Positions 13,201 through 24,660 are shown, counted from the stretch's first letter. The stretch is 64,000 nucleotides of DNA from Amoebophrya sp. A120 (GCA_905178155.1 CAJINV010000005.1:6373207-6437206); one strand, 5' to 3'. Numbers and translations are program-made. Notes: generated by a model from the sequence alone, not told the origin.

Positions 13201-13605
13201 AGGTCCTCGTCTCTGCTCAGCATTGCAAACTGCGACCTCGACTTGTTCCTGTACTTCCTTCTCATCTTCGTGGGTCTCGGAATCCTCGTTGGAGGAATTT
13301 TTATCTTCTTCGTCTTTTTCGAAAGAATGTTCCATTTCGTCTGGTTATGCAAGAAAAAAACTGTGTAAGTGTAAGTCTGTCATGCAAAGTGTGCAACACT
13401 GTTGCACTTGTCGTGTTATCCAACCATGAAGTCTTATTTCGTTTGTGTTTTCACTTATTAGCTGCCCACGACAGGCTTTGTCTAACATGCAGAACAGATT
13501 TGTCATGCTGTCACCTCAAGACACCTACACTAACACAATTTTTTTCTTGGATACTGGTTTCAAGCTCGGAAGACTGATGCTCGGACTCACGGACCGGTCT
13601 CGCAT
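7206..13605 (-). CDS. Large Ser-rich coiled-coil protein, six exons
   Basis: Exons: 13554..13605, 12615..13340, 9375..12296, 8553..9156, 8184..8280 and 7206..8015. They total 5,211 nt = 1,737 codons (1,736 aa). Introns are introner G, E, D and A plus one ordinary GT-AG intron (8016..8183). The product is acidic at the N-terminus, then a very long Ser/Thr/Asn-rich low-complexity region (about residues 260-1200). A long coiled coil follows from about 1235 to 1490 (KKKYKLMEKDLEEKTTLLNK; FEEERDLFVKKALEEKQ). The tail has Arg-Ser dipeptides (RSRSSPSG, AKSRSRSPKG) near 1520-1580. The coiled coil suggests a structural or cytoskeletal scaffold, but I do not recognise the family. The start is the first in-frame ATG upstream of the G intron; the frame stays open further upstream, so the N-terminus could be longer. 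Confidence 0.85.
8016..8183 (-). other. Canonical GT-AG spliceosomal intron, 168 nt
   Basis: On the minus strand exon GCGGAG is followed by GTACTTTGG, and the intron ends CCTGATCAG before GCCCGGCGT. The join AAE-ARRLESE keeps the frame. It has no inverted repeats and no TSD, unlike the other introns of the same gene. Confidence 0.75.
8286..8552. mobile_element. Introner A in coiled-coil gene
   Basis: Ends TATGGATTGC and GCATTTGATA. Perfect TSD ATGCT at 8281-8285 and 8553-8557. Excision joins NALMS to MFKKRIAEED. Confidence 0.93.
9162..9374. mobile_element. Introner D in coiled-coil gene
   Basis: TSD GTTTC (9157-9161) and GTATC (9375-9379), one mismatch. Excision joins QRKKAI to RDSKQYLEEN in frame. 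Confidence 0.9.
12302..12614. mobile_element. Introner E in coiled-coil gene
   Basis: Ends TATGAAAGTGCACAACT and AGTTGTGCACTCTCATA around C/T-rich runs. TSD AACTG at 12297-12301 and 12615-12619. In frame (GPPS joined to SVSSSAVDE). Confidence 0.92.
13346..13553. mobile_element. Introner G in coiled-coil gene
   Basis: The only G copy seen. Starts TATGCAAGAAAAAAACTGTG and ends with the inverted copy plus GGATA. TSD CTGGT at 13341-13345 and 13554-13558. Places the first short coding exon upstream. Confidence 0.85.
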
Positions 13606-14771
13606 GGACTTGTGCAACGATTTTACCGGTTTGTGGAACATCTTTTTTGTGTATTCACAATATGGTGTTAATCGTTGTGGAAAATCAAAATGTGTAGCAA
13701 ATGATCAGGCTTGTTAGCCGCAGCGGTAGCCGTATTCACAGTGGGGTACAATCATATATTCTCTTAGTTCATCTTCATCTGTTCTGCGGTTTTTATAGGG
13801 ATTATTTTTCAAGGTGTAGCGGAATCGCGTGATGAATGAGTGTAGCACGAGCACTCAGCTAGTCGTGTATGTACTCTTCAGCGATTGCAAAAAATTTCGC
13901 CTTACTTTCCTACCCGGTTTTTCATGATCTCCACCCCCCACCCGCTTTCCCGCCCGTTTTTGCCGCCTTTTTGCAACACGCTTCTTGTTCTTGTTAAGAA
14001 CAGGCCTTTGCACGCAAAAGAAAACAAATGTCTACAAAGTGTTTGACTTCGCACGGTCGTAAGAACTGCTCGATTTATTGTTCCGGTTTTTTTCATCTGC
14101 ACGAAGTTTGAGGCACGAATATTGAACGAGAGCACACATCAATTCGAAAAGTTCAAAGGTGGTAGATGTGAACGAACGGAGGCGAGAGCGCAGCTACTTT
14201 GATGCTGACATATGTTGCGATGAACTTTGGCAAAATGGAACGACTAGACTACTACGACATGATCGGAACTCGTTGCACGAAAAATTATGTGGAAGACGAC
14301 GTAAGTACCAACGTTGTTACTAGGAGTAGAACGCGTTTTGACCAACAGCAACAGGCAAACAAAGTCAAATAAAACGAAGAAGACCAGCATCGGCGCAATA
14401 TCCTTCAAGTAGACGAAAGTCGTGCGGAACACGAACATTACGTATTACGTCGAGGGATGGTGATCTACCTGTAAGGCGGTCCATAGGACGGCGGCAATGT
14501 GCCTCTTTGCGTGCTCCAAAGGAACACCTTCTTGACACCTTGTTTAATGTACCGTTCAAAGTCATGACCTTAGTTCTGTACCGAAGAAGTGCTGTGTCGG
14601 AACTCTTCTAATGGCAGATAAGCGTCCACTTCTAAGTTGTCACGACTTAGAAACTCTTCTAATGGTAAAGAAAGTTCATCTGAAGGGACCACATCAAGAA
14701 CTCCAACAACTCGCACCAACAAAGCGATGTTGGATTTGTTCTATCTTGCGGCACTTGTTCTACATTTCTTC
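13606..14771. other. Intergenic DNA
   Basis: Spacer between the coiled-coil and MORN genes. AACTCTTCTAATGG occurs twice near 14599 and 14651. No gene supported. Confidence 0.5.
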
Positions 14772-17700
14772 TTAGTTACTCGCCACCAGCACGCTATTCC
14801 GCCACACGCCGTTTTGGATTTCTCTTTTTAAAATCTTCGTGTCGTCTCCCTCTAATCCATCTGCGGTTCTGTTGAATCCGCCCAGGTTGCTGAACACCGT
14901 CGACTATCAAATGCAAATATGTCTGGGTTTGGACGGATGCAAGGTTGGTCATGCTGTTTTTGCATGGCACAGAAGGTCTATCATGGCAGACCTAGCATCA
15001 CAGATTTCGAGAAGCAGCCTCTGCAATGCCTAATCTGCATGACAGATCTCCCATTTTGGTGACAGGAAGTGGCCATCTTTTGCTGCCTATGCATGAGAGA
15101 GATTTGTGGGCGTTGTGAAATACGCATCACAAGTTCGCGCCCTTCCAGAGGACCCAGACATATTTGCAATGCATATCGACACCATTCTCCCGCGGCCGTG
15201 ACGTCTTCCCTGCTCAAAAATCCCCTCGAAACGGACCTGTTCCAGCAGGTAGGACGCCTTTCCGCGGCGTTTCGGGTAGTGATAAACACCGAACCCGTGC
15301 ATTTTGTCGTGAAGAAACTCACCGACGTAACTAGAATTGTTCGCATTCATGTCGCCACTACTTGTACCTCCACCGCCACCGCCACCGCTTTCCCACTGGC
15401 AGATTCCGAACCCGTTCCGTTTGTTATTCGCGTGCTGCCCCACGTAGAGATCGAAAACTAGGTGTGCGGATATGGAAGCGTCAGGTTTGAAATCGCCAAA
15501 GTTGAAATGATTTGTCATGCATAAAACTGATACCAGTTACCTACAGTTTGTAGTCGGTGCATGACAAATTATCCCGGTCCTGGAAGCGAGTCTGTCATGC
15601 GGCTTAGGGCAAAAGAGCTGGCTTCTGTTATGCTAGTCAGGAGTCCAACTTTTGACCCTTGCCAGGACTATACTCTGCCTCCCGTGCGTCCTCTGCAATA
15701 GAGTCAGTTTTGGTATCTTCGCATTTTATGCATGACAAATCATTTCAACTTTGACGATTTCGATCCTGACACTCCCATAGCGGAAGACATACTAGTACTC
15801 GCTGTCGCACCTTCTTGTTCCTTCAAAACCATGTTTTTCGCCCGTTGACTTCCCGCCGATGCCAGATTCTGTCGCGTCGACATAGTAGCCGCAGTTTTGT
15901 CCCACAGCTCGAACCCTGGGCCCTCTTTCCGCCCGTTGCGCCACAAGCCGTAGTAGATCGGAGCAGCAGGAGGTTTATCTTTATTTAGTATCGCGCTTCT
16001 AGAAGAATAATTTCCCATTGCTGTAGTGCTAGTTCCGTTAGTAACGCCACTGCCCCTCGTGGACGATCGTGCAGCTGTTGCTGGTGTGAACAAGCCGACG
16101 CCGTGCGGTATGACCTTCGTTTTCCCGCGGCCATCTCGCCCTTGGATTACCACGTGCTCGCCCTGGTAAAATCCGTTTAACTCCGGAATTTCGACCAATG
16201 GCAACTCGCTCAGATTTCTCCTCCCGTGGTCCTCCCCGAGCCGGTATGCACTGCCAAAATGTCTGGGTCTGGAAGGATGAGACTTGTCATGCTGTCTTTG
16301 GATTCTAGAAGAATCTGTATTGCGTAAACCGCAAGAGGAGTCCAGTTTTTGTTCACGCGGAGAGGGCATTTGCCATGCGGTATAGGCATCAGGAAGGCCT
16401 CACAAAATCTGTGACGCTGGCGCATACATCACACACATTATGGATCATGCAAAATGTGCATGACAAGTCCTCCAATCTTCCAGACCCAGACATATTTACA
16501 TTTGATAGCCGCGCGATTCGCTCCGCGATCGCTTGCATTAGCGTTGGTTGCAGCTTCTGAGGTGAAGAGGATTTATTTCCTGGTCCTATTATCCCGAGAT
16601 ATTCCTGCACCAAGGTCGGGATCTGCGGTTTGTTCATATGTTTTGCACCACCTCCAGCAGCTCCACGAAGACCATTTCTATTAAACTCCTCTGCGTACTC
16701 CTGGTCCTGCAGTTTATGGTTTGTCAAGGACTCCCGAAACTGAACCTCTGGGTCGTTTATGCAGTGATAAAGGATCGCACTCGTATAAATGCATTACAGA
16801 TTTCCTCAGCATGAGAAATAGAATTTGTAATGCTAATTTATCTTAAGAAAAAGATTTGTAATGCATGATTACAATACGAGTGCGATGCTTTTGCAATGCA
16901 TATCATTCGCGAACATCTTGTCGAAGAGAAAATTCACCGGGAACGTGCCGTCGTCCTGGAGATACTGCTGCAGCTCCGTTGAAAGCGGGGAGAGAAGTTT
17001 TGGTGAATAAAAGTGGTCTTGTTCTTCATCTTGTCGTTTGATATTAGGAACTGCCATTTTGTCACTCGTCGTTGTCGTCCTCGTCTCGTTCGATGCAGCA
17101 GAAACTCGTGGTCTATGTCTATCGAATGCAAATATCGTCCCTGGGCTAGTACGTCTGGAAGCAGATTGGACGTTGCGAAATGGAGGTTTGTACGAAAATG
17201 CACCTCGTCGCGGCGGTGGACCATGCAGCTGCACATCGTTTGGGGAACAATGCGCACAGATGAAGCTGCACCACAGATTTATTTGCGAGACGTTCACTTC
17301 GATACCCTATCAATCCCGCATGAAAAAGAATGAATCCACGAGGAGCGATCCACCTTTTGCTTACCAAAAAGTGCGAACAAGCTTTTGGCGTTTTGTTCAT
17401 GCAACACAGATTTTTTGTGGTCCGCGTCCGTCTCGAGATGACTTCGCATGACAAGCCCAATCCTGCTTCCAGGAGTAGACCCCGAAGATAACCTATTTGC
17501 AATGCATATCGACCTGCTTCTGCCGGGTGTATCGCCATTGACGGGGAGTGTAGTTCTTGAAGACCGGAATTATTCGCAGGAAGCTGTTGTAGAACGTTGT
17601 CCAAATAAAACTCCTCCACGGACCCGCGGGAGGGGTTCGTGCCACGGGTAGACAATACTTTCTGGCCAGCCCGAAATGCTACTGCAGCACTACTAGTACT

Positions 17701-20700
17701 TCCGGCGGGCAGCAGCCCGAGCTCTTCGCCTTCCGGTCGAGGTTGATATTGGTGTTGATGAAATGGGAACAATTCTTGCGCCGGATCTGTATTTATTTGA
17801 CTCTGGTCGTGGTCAAGAACTACATCTTCGTATGAGCCGGCAGCAGCAGAGGAACCAGCACCTGGTATCAAAATGAAAAATCCCCCCTCCCCATATCAAA
17901 ACGGAAATTTGTGATGTTGATTTGTGCCCACAAATCATCTTTGTCTTGCATATAGGATCATAGGAGCCATTTGACGCATTCCAGAGCAAGTCTTTCATCC
18001 GCTTTCGACTACTGCAAACCTGTTTGTCATGCGCAATTACTAGCCTTCTGCATACCCAAACAGGCTGAGAAAATGCCGCCAAGCACTTTCTGCAGGACAG
18101 ATCTGATTTGTGTACGCAAATCCAGCATCAGAAACTTCGTTTCGATATGGGGAGGGGGGATTTTTCCTCTCAATACCTGGTGGTTTTTTCCTGATGGTAA
18201 TGTTTATCATGGACGTCTTGGAGGAAGGCGAAGCAGAGCATCAAGTGCAAAAGTGTCTGGGTCTGGAAGAATGCATGTTTGTCATGCTTGCATGGCGTGA
18301 CTCTCTATTCTGTCACGCACGTTACCCAAGAGCTCCATTTTTCCGTGATGCAGAAACGCAGTCTGTCATGCAGAATAGGCAACACCTAGAAGCTCAGAAA
18401 CTAGTCATGCTGAGCCAGCACTTGTGGCCTCATCATGAGACGCCAGCACCCAGCATCACAAGTTTCCAGACCCAGACACTTTTACATTTGATACAGAGCC
18501 CGCTCCCGCATAATTGACCAGCACACCACCATCGTTCATTGCATTTCCTGCCTGGAAGGCAGCTGCGCCCGTCGGGCTCGGCTCCCTGGAAGTGATGACC
18601 GGGGTCGTGGAGGAGGACATTAGGCGAAATACAGACTCCGCCGCGTCCGCCATGGTCTGCGCAGCGGAAACAGGACCGGCACCGGCTGGGGGACTCCTAC
18701 TTCGTATGCCGCCACTAGTAGTTGCAGAGTCATAATTGTAGCGACCTCCCTGCTCATTGATGTAAAAAGCATTGTTCAACATCCCACCCGTGGCCGCTGA
18801 GGACTTTGAAACCGTCTTTGCAGCCTCGTTTACCTTCTCCGCTAGGTTCGGAGTGAAGTTGGCTCCTCCGAGCGGAGACGACCGGCTGCGGCGGCGCGAA
18901 TTCGCTAACGAGAACACGCTGTCTGCATGGGGGTGGCCAAAATCTCCTCGTGTAGAAGGAGGAGAAAGCGCAGTTCCTCCTGCAGATTCATTCTTATTCC
19001 TCGAAGCCCCCGTAGTCTCTACTTGTTCTGGTGCTTCCGCCGAACCTGCTGCGTAATTTCCTGCAGCTGCTCCGTAATTTCTGTAGACTCCCCGGCTTTG
19101 CTCGGGTCGTGAAGTACTTCTAGTAGTAGATCCTAAATCTCTGAGCAGCTCCGAGTTGTTGTTCATCCTATCACCCCCACGTCCGTCGCCGCGCCCGGGA
19201 CTGATTTCGATGCGGTCCGAGGGGTTGTAGTGCAAATTTCTCCCAGCGCTGTTTTTCTGAAAGCGGTTCAGAAAAATTTCCATCACGGGCATGCTACTGC
19301 GCATAGCGTTTTCCGATATTGGCATGCCGCTGTCCGCGGCGTGCAGCTCCTCCCGCAGCTCGCGTGCGCGCCCGCGCTGAGTAGAAGTAGATGTGGAAGG
19401 GCTATTTGCGATGATTCTACTTGTCGGAGTTATCTTTAGCGGACTACTGGTGCGCTCGAAGCTTCTTCCACGGCGATCTGCCGCTCCTGGAGGACTTTGC
19501 GTGCTTGTTCCCGGTTTTTCGAGCAACATCCGAGGACCGAGAAGGCGGGGCAGGAAATCAAGGGACAAATTGTTTTTTAAAAGTGACAGCGGGGGTGAAC
19601 CTCCACGAGCAGGAGCTACATCTTCTAAGAGAAAATTCTCCGGATCCACCGTTGCGGTGAAGAAATCTCGTCCAAGTCCCTTGATTTTGCGAATTCCCGG
19701 AACCACCAGGCATCCCGCGTTAAATTCCTGATATTTGTCCGCGTCTTTCGAATTTTTATCTGAAAGGCCCCGAGAGGTACTGGCCGCTTGTCTTGTCGCC
19801 GGTCCTGTTAACGAAAAGCTTCGTAGTCCACCTCCAGGACCTTTTCTGCCTCCACCCAGGATGTTTGTGCTAGTCACATCATTCGCCAGAGTGGGGGCCC
19901 CGTCTGGGCGACTGGTGTTGTTTTCCGAAGTTGGGTAGTTGTTCGTACCCTTGTTTTTACTATCCTCATTCATCCTCAGCTCTGCTTCTTCTTCCCGTGA
20001 TATCAAGTGGTACTCGTGCAGCAGTGCCTCCGCCTCGTCTGGTTCCTGCTCCAGTTGCCCCCCGGCCGCGGCTGCAGGCACGTCGGTGATAAAAGCCGTG
20101 TCAAATGCAAAGATGTCTGGGTCTGGAAGATTGCCAGGCTTGTCATGCATGTTTTCTATGACTCAGGGTGTCTGTAATGCATGATCTAGCATCACATATT
20201 TTTAGAGGCCTTCCTGATGCCTATCCCGCATGACAAATGCCCTCCCTGCGTAGGACAAACTGGACTCCTCTTGCTGGTCATGCAATACAGATTTTTTTAG
20301 AGTCCAAAGTTAGCATCACAAGTTCCAACCTTCCAGACCCAGACATATTTGCATTTCATAAGCCGTCCGCTTGGACGAGGTGGTCATCGGCGCGTTCTGC
20401 TCCTCCAGCATCTGCCGCAGCTTCTTGTGTCCGTCCCTAGTTGTCGAAGAAGACGAAGATGTTGAGGACATTTGTTGCATCTTCGTCGAATTTGGTGGTG
20501 GTGGTGTTTTTTCTGCTGCTTCTGCAGAAGTTCCCGCGGGTTCATAATTGCGATCAACAGCATTATCCGTGGCTACAACAGAAGTGGAAGTCGTTTGGTA
20601 CACGTTTCGCTTGTCTGCATGGAGGTTTTTCGAGGAGAAGTCCTGCGCCACCCGGCGGTCTTGTTCAGTTTCGAACTCAACAAAGTCGACGTCGTGCATA

Positions 20701-23587
20701 GAGGCCGAGTGTCGTGCGTGAAATTCGTCTTTCAGCTTGGAAAATCCTGCGCAAAAGTATCGTATTCGTATAAATGCAAGTCTTGCATTTTACAAATCTT
20801 TGTCTTAAGGCAAATCTGCATTACAAATTTTATTTATCACGCTGGGGAAATTTGTAATGCATTTATACGAGTACAATGCTTTTGCATTGCATATGGCAGC
20901 TCTACTTGTTTCCTCGGACGTCGTTGGCGCCGTGGGGTTGCTGTTCATCTTGCGGCCTTCCTGATCTTCTGTGCGCGGAGGTTGCTCCTCATGATCGTGA
21001 AACTCTACCATGGAGCGCATGCTGCGATCTGGCAGAGAGTCTATCAAATGTAAAAATGTCTGGGTCTGGAAGAATGCAACTTGTGATGCTGCATTTGGAT
21101 TCCAGAAAAATCTGCATTGCATGAGTACCAAAAGGAATGCAATTTTTGCTACGCGGAGAGGGCATTTGTCACGCGGAATAGGCATCAAGAAACTCTCAAA
21201 CAATCTGTGATGCTAGGGCATCCATCACAGACATCAGGGCTCATGCATAACGTGCATGACAAGTGTCAGAATCTTCCAGACCCAGACATTTTTACATTTG
21301 ATAGAGTCTTCCTCTTCCCCATTTTCCGATGAAAAATCGACGTGCGACGACAATACGTCAGTTCTTGTGCCGCCGGGCTTTTTGTCGACAGCCTGCGGCC
21401 CACGACGGTCGTCGTATTTGTGTCTTACTCTCTCCCGTTCAGCTTCGATCTTCGGATCATATCCTGAGTAAAAACGTCCCCACACCATAGTCAAGATGGG
21501 GAATCGGCAAGACAAATCCACAAGTTTTGGCTGTTTTGCATGACAAATTTGCATTCGTAGTGTAATGCTGTTTGAGCTAGCTCAGCAGCATCACAGATCT
21601 AGCATACCATGCTGATTGGAGCATGACAAATTGCAAAACACGATTAGAAAATGCTTCTCATGGGGCTCCGCATGAGAAACATTTTCAGCATGCAGATTTG
21701 CATTACATCGGACAAAAGCCGACACAACAGCGTAAATGGCCCCAGATCCGTGATCACAAAATGCACAAGGAAGAGAAAGCAAGAGAACACAAATAGGAAC
21801 GAAGGAAAACAAGCACAAAAGAAAAATGCCAAAGGTCTGAAAATTTGAAGGAAGCGAAAGAATTAGAGCAACAAAGAAAAAGTGAAAACATAGCACGAAA
21901 GCGAAACGAAGTGGACACTGCCTCGAGCTCTTCACCTCACCACAGGCTTCACATTCGCCGCACATTGATGGGCTCAGTAGAAATATTGGGTTTAGGCTAG
22001 CGCTCAAGGCGAGGAAGAAAAGAATTTTTTTCGAGAAGACCAAAACCGCAACAAGGAAATGCGCAATGAACGCAAGCGCAAAGCGCCTTTTTTTCGTGTG
22101 AAGATGTAGCTGTTCCGAGTACAACTTATTACAATTTAGTATTTCTCCTTTTCTATTAGTTGTAGCGCTAGCTCCTATAGACTGCGAGTATACTTAACAG
22201 ACAACTGCCCCGGGAGTTGAAGAAGGAGAACCAACTCGATGGAGCAGGTGCGTCGTCCGCCTAGATTTCGCCAAAAGCAAAGCAGCACGAAAGACTACGA
22301 AACGAAATGGCGCAGCTGGGCCGTTGGGCGAAAAATAGCACAGACAGAGAAGCCCGGAAGCCCGCAGCGCCAGAAAAATTTGAGCCGCAACGAAAGAAAA
22401 GACCAAGCGAAACGACGGGCCAGGAGCATGCACCGGCCTAGGGCGCCCCTAGGGGTGCATTGACCGCGCGCACGTGGTCCCCACTACATGCCACCGGGGG
22501 AGCGAAGACAAGGCAACAGCAACCGAGGCGAGGAAGACGCCTATTGCCCTACACACGAGACTCAGCACCACGAAGAAGACAGGAAAGTCGAGCACGAAGG
22601 CAATGGGGGTTCTGCAGTCTGAAATACAGACGCAGCACCGGAAGAGAGGCTGTAGAACCGAGGAGGCAACGATAGTGAGAAGTAAAATAGTGTAGATAGT
22701 ACTATTTGAGTTGCTTGACGATCGCGGACTGGGGTCTTTTTTCATTACATCGGCAAAAGCCGACACAACAGCGTAAATGGCCCCAGATCCGTGATCACAA
22801 AATGCACAAGGAAGAGAAAGCAAGAGAACACAAATAGGAACGAAGGAAAACAAGCACAAAAGAAAAATGCCAAAGGTCTGAAAATTTGAAGGAAGCGAAA
22901 GAATTAGAGCAACAAAGAAAAAGTGAAAACATAGCACGAAAGCGAAACGAAGTGGACACTGCCTCGAGCTCTTCACCTCACCACAGGCTTCACATTCGCC
23001 GCACATTGATGGGCTCAGTAGAAATATTGGGTTTAGGCTAGCGCTCAAGGCGAGGAAGAAAAGAATTTTTTTCGAGAAGACCAAAACCGCAACAAGGAAA
23101 TGCGCAATGAACGCAAGCGCAAAGCGCCTTTTTTTCGTGTGAAGATGTAGCTGTTCCGAGTACAACTTATTACAACTATGGGCTGGGGACGTTTTCCAAT
23201 AGGATAGATCAAGCTCTTCGGTCATCATGCGGTCCATGGCTCGGTAAAATGGGTTCTTGCTGTCCTTCTCGTCCCGCCTCGAATCGTCAAAGGCGGGTCG
23301 GTTTTTAATGGGAGAAATAAAAGCCCGACCACCATCGCCCTCCAGCTGTGCGCCCGGCTCCTGTTGAGTATGAAACGCAAAAGCATCGTCCTAGTCAAAA
23401 TCGCATGACAAATTCCCTCACCATGAAAAATGAAATTTGTAATGCAAATATCGGCTAAGCAGGAGATTTGTTGTAATGCATGACAGCGATTTTTACTACG
23501 AGTACGGAACTTTTGCACAGGATATTGAGGCTCACCGTGCAGTTCATCCTCGACAAGCGACGCCCGGTGCACGGCGATCTGGTCCAT
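14772..23587 (-). CDS. MORN-repeat protein with long N-terminal extension, about 13 exons
   Basis: Exons: 23525..23587, 23207..23363, 21304..21454, 20894..21036, 20361..20737, 18494..20093, 18176..18233, 17509..17860, 16903..17114, 16508..16752, about 15760..16239, 15176..about 15490 and 14772..14899. Frames agree at every junction except the one at element H (15480-15770), which I could not place exactly. The product is about 1,420 aa. The first about 1,100 residues are charged or Ser-rich and unrecognised. At least five MORN-like units lie near the C-terminus: GFYQGEHVVIQG, IYYGLWRNGRKEGPGFELWD, YVGQHANNKRNGFGICQW, YVGEFLHDKMHGFGVYHYP and FEGIFEQGRRHGRGRM. MORN repeats usually act in membrane or cytoskeletal tethering; in alveolates some act in cell division and budding. 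Function here is inferred. The start is the ATG at 23587; TAA at 14772. Confidence 0.82.
14905..15175. mobile_element. Introner A in MORN gene
   Basis: Ends TATCAAATGC and GCAATGCATA, the opposite orientation to the copy at 2526. TSD TCGAC at 14900-14904 and 15176-15180. Excision joins GRMVS to TVFSNLGG. Confidence 0.92.
15480..15770. mobile_element. Element H, long inverted repeat in MORN gene
   Basis: About 47-bp arms run from GTCAGG inwards, with core TCAAAGTTGAAATGATTTGT, and overlap the flanking coding sequence. No clear 5-bp TSD and no TAT/ATA ends, so the exact splice register is unresolved. Only one copy is present. Confidence 0.6.
16245..16507. mobile_element. Introner A in MORN gene
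   Basis: Ends TATGCACTGC and TTTGATA. TSD GCCGG (16240-16244) and GCCGC (16508-16512). Excision joins ERIAR to LGEDHGRR. Confidence 0.9.
16758..16902. mobile_element. Introner F in MORN gene
   Basis: Short 145-bp element with inverted repeat core ATCGCACTCGTA. TSD TCGTT (16753-16757) and TCATT (16903-16907). Excision joins KMFAND to PEVQFRES. Confidence 0.88.
17120..17508. mobile_element. Divergent introner A in MORN gene
   Basis: Ends TATCGAATGC and GCAATGCATA; the CTGGGTCTG core is degraded. Flanking 5-mers ATGTC and TCGAC barely match. Removing element plus 5 nt keeps the frame (EAGR joined to RPRVSAAS). Using a fortuitous nearby ATCGA repeat instead gives a stop. Confidence 0.75.
17866..18175. 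mobile_element. Introner C in MORN gene
   Basis: TSD CCTGG at 17861-17865 and 18176-18180. Excision joins RKKPP to GAGSSAAAG in frame. Confidence 0.92.
18239..18493. mobile_element. Introner A in MORN gene
   Basis: Ends CATCAAGTGC (first base changed) and CATTTGATA. TSD CAGAG at 18234-18238 and 18494-18498. In frame. Confidence 0.9.
20099..20360. mobile_element. Introner A in MORN gene
   Basis: Ends TGTCAAATGC and GCATTTCATA. TSD AGCCG at 20094-20098 and 20361-20365. Excision joins SSKRTA to FITDVPA. Confidence 0.92.
20743..20893. mobile_element. Introner F in MORN gene
   Basis: 151 bp. TSD TGGAA (20738-20742) and TGGCA (20894-20898). Excision joins ETSRAA to KLKDEFHAR in frame. Confidence 0.85.
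21042..21303. mobile_element. Introner A in MORN gene
   Basis: TSD GAGTC at 21037-21041 and 21304-21308. Excision joins GEEEDS to LPDRSMRS. Confidence 0.93.
21701..22134. repeat. LTR-like direct repeat, copy 1
   Basis: Nearly identical to 22743-23175. Both copies run from CATTACATCGG to CTTATTACAA. ATTACA lies at both outer edges, as a target duplication would. A minus-strand open frame crosses each copy, but it lies inside a spliced-out intron. Confidence 0.85.
22743..23175. repeat. LTR-like direct repeat, copy 2
   Basis: Second copy, separated from the first by about 608 bp of unique sequence. High identity suggests a recent insertion or duplication. Resembles a small terminal-repeat element lacking a recognisable polymerase gene. 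Confidence 0.85.
23369..23524. mobile_element. Introner F in MORN gene
   Basis: Ends TATGAAACGCAAAAGC and CTTTTGCACAGGATA. TSD TTGAG at 23364-23368 and 23525-23529. Excision joins LHGEPQ to QEPGAQ. Confidence 0.9.
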
Positions 23588-24660
23588 GAGAAATTGAATA
23601 TAATTATTTGCGGCCCAGCACAAGATCTTTTACATTACATGCTTCAGATGAAGTACAAGTACATAATGAAAGCACAAGTAGAAGTTGAAGTAGTGCTAGT
23701 GGGGTAGAGAAAAATAACCAGGAGTTGGGGCGGGGGGGGGAAAGACAAAGAGGCTCTTCAACGACCATCTACATCTTGCTGATCAGATGAGGGTAGGCAT
23801 GATGCGTGCCGAAATTTGGAAAATCTATGATTCTATCTATGAAACAAGTCGTGGACGAAACAAGAAAATCGATCGGAAAAATCTGTGGCACGACCAGAAC
23901 GGGGCTGCAAAAAAATCACACGTCTTGAAAACAAAGTAAAGTGATTTTCATTTTACCAGTTGCACGATGAGCACCGAGAAGATCTATTTTGTTGCACGAA
24001 ATAGAACCGAGCCTAGATGTGAAAGGTTTGCGTTGTGTCTGCGTACGTGGTTGCACGATGTTGACAAGGGACCGAGGGTGGACGATGTTGACACGATTTG
24101 TGGTACTTCTACTTTGTATAATACGACGTGCCTTTGATTTGATTCAATTAGACACCAGCGCTACTACCGAGTTACATCTTTGGAGCAGCTGCAAAGGCGG
24201 ACCGGGTGCCTGTTTGCACGACTTCTTTTCTACTTTGTAGACAACTTTCATAAAAGAACCGACATTAGCATATGGTCATCTCGTGCTCTGGCTAGCTCCG
24301 GCTGCTGGACGTGTACCGAAGTTGTTCTTGTAATAAAGTAATTACCGAAAAGAACGCTGACATTGACGTGTTGCATCATCAAAGCCAGAAACTTATTGCA
24401 GCTAGCGCGACTCACATTCCGGAGGACACCACCCTCACAAAAGTGGGCTCTGTCACATAGCAACTGCTGCACGACAAACGTCTCTCTCTATCCTCCTCGA
24501 CATCCTGCATGACAAACTTGTGAATGATTCTGTTTTTGAAGATTGGGCCACACTTTTTTGCAATTCCAATTACAGACTGCTCCAGCCTCCGTAACGACCC
24601 TCATCGGCCTTTGTGGTGCCCTCCTCAAACAAAAGGCACGAAGATGGCAAGAAGAAGAAC

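Larger units (their letters stand above)
21460..23206. mobile_element. Introner B enlarged by a nested LTR-like insert
   Basis: Starts TATCCTGAGTAAAAACGTCC and ends GGGGACGTTTTCCAATAGGA plus TA. TSD GATCA at 21455-21459 and 23207-23211. Excision of all 1,747 bp joins TEELD to PKIEAERER in frame. The insert interrupts the inner right part of the B element, after GCAGATTTGCATTACA. Confidence 0.88.

Noticed and set aside
14234-14297. Plus-strand ATG followed by about 21 codons and a GTAAGT donor
   Set aside because: Too short, no downstream exon in frame and no recognisable sequence.
17121-17512. ATCGA direct repeat as the TSD of the A element
   Set aside because: Splicing at it creates an immediate in-frame stop; the element-end rule gives an open frame.
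22449-23237. 262-codon minus-strand frame with hydrophobic segments
   Set aside because: It lies almost wholly in the LTR-like insert within an intron. The hydrophobicity follows from pyrimidine-rich antisense sequence.
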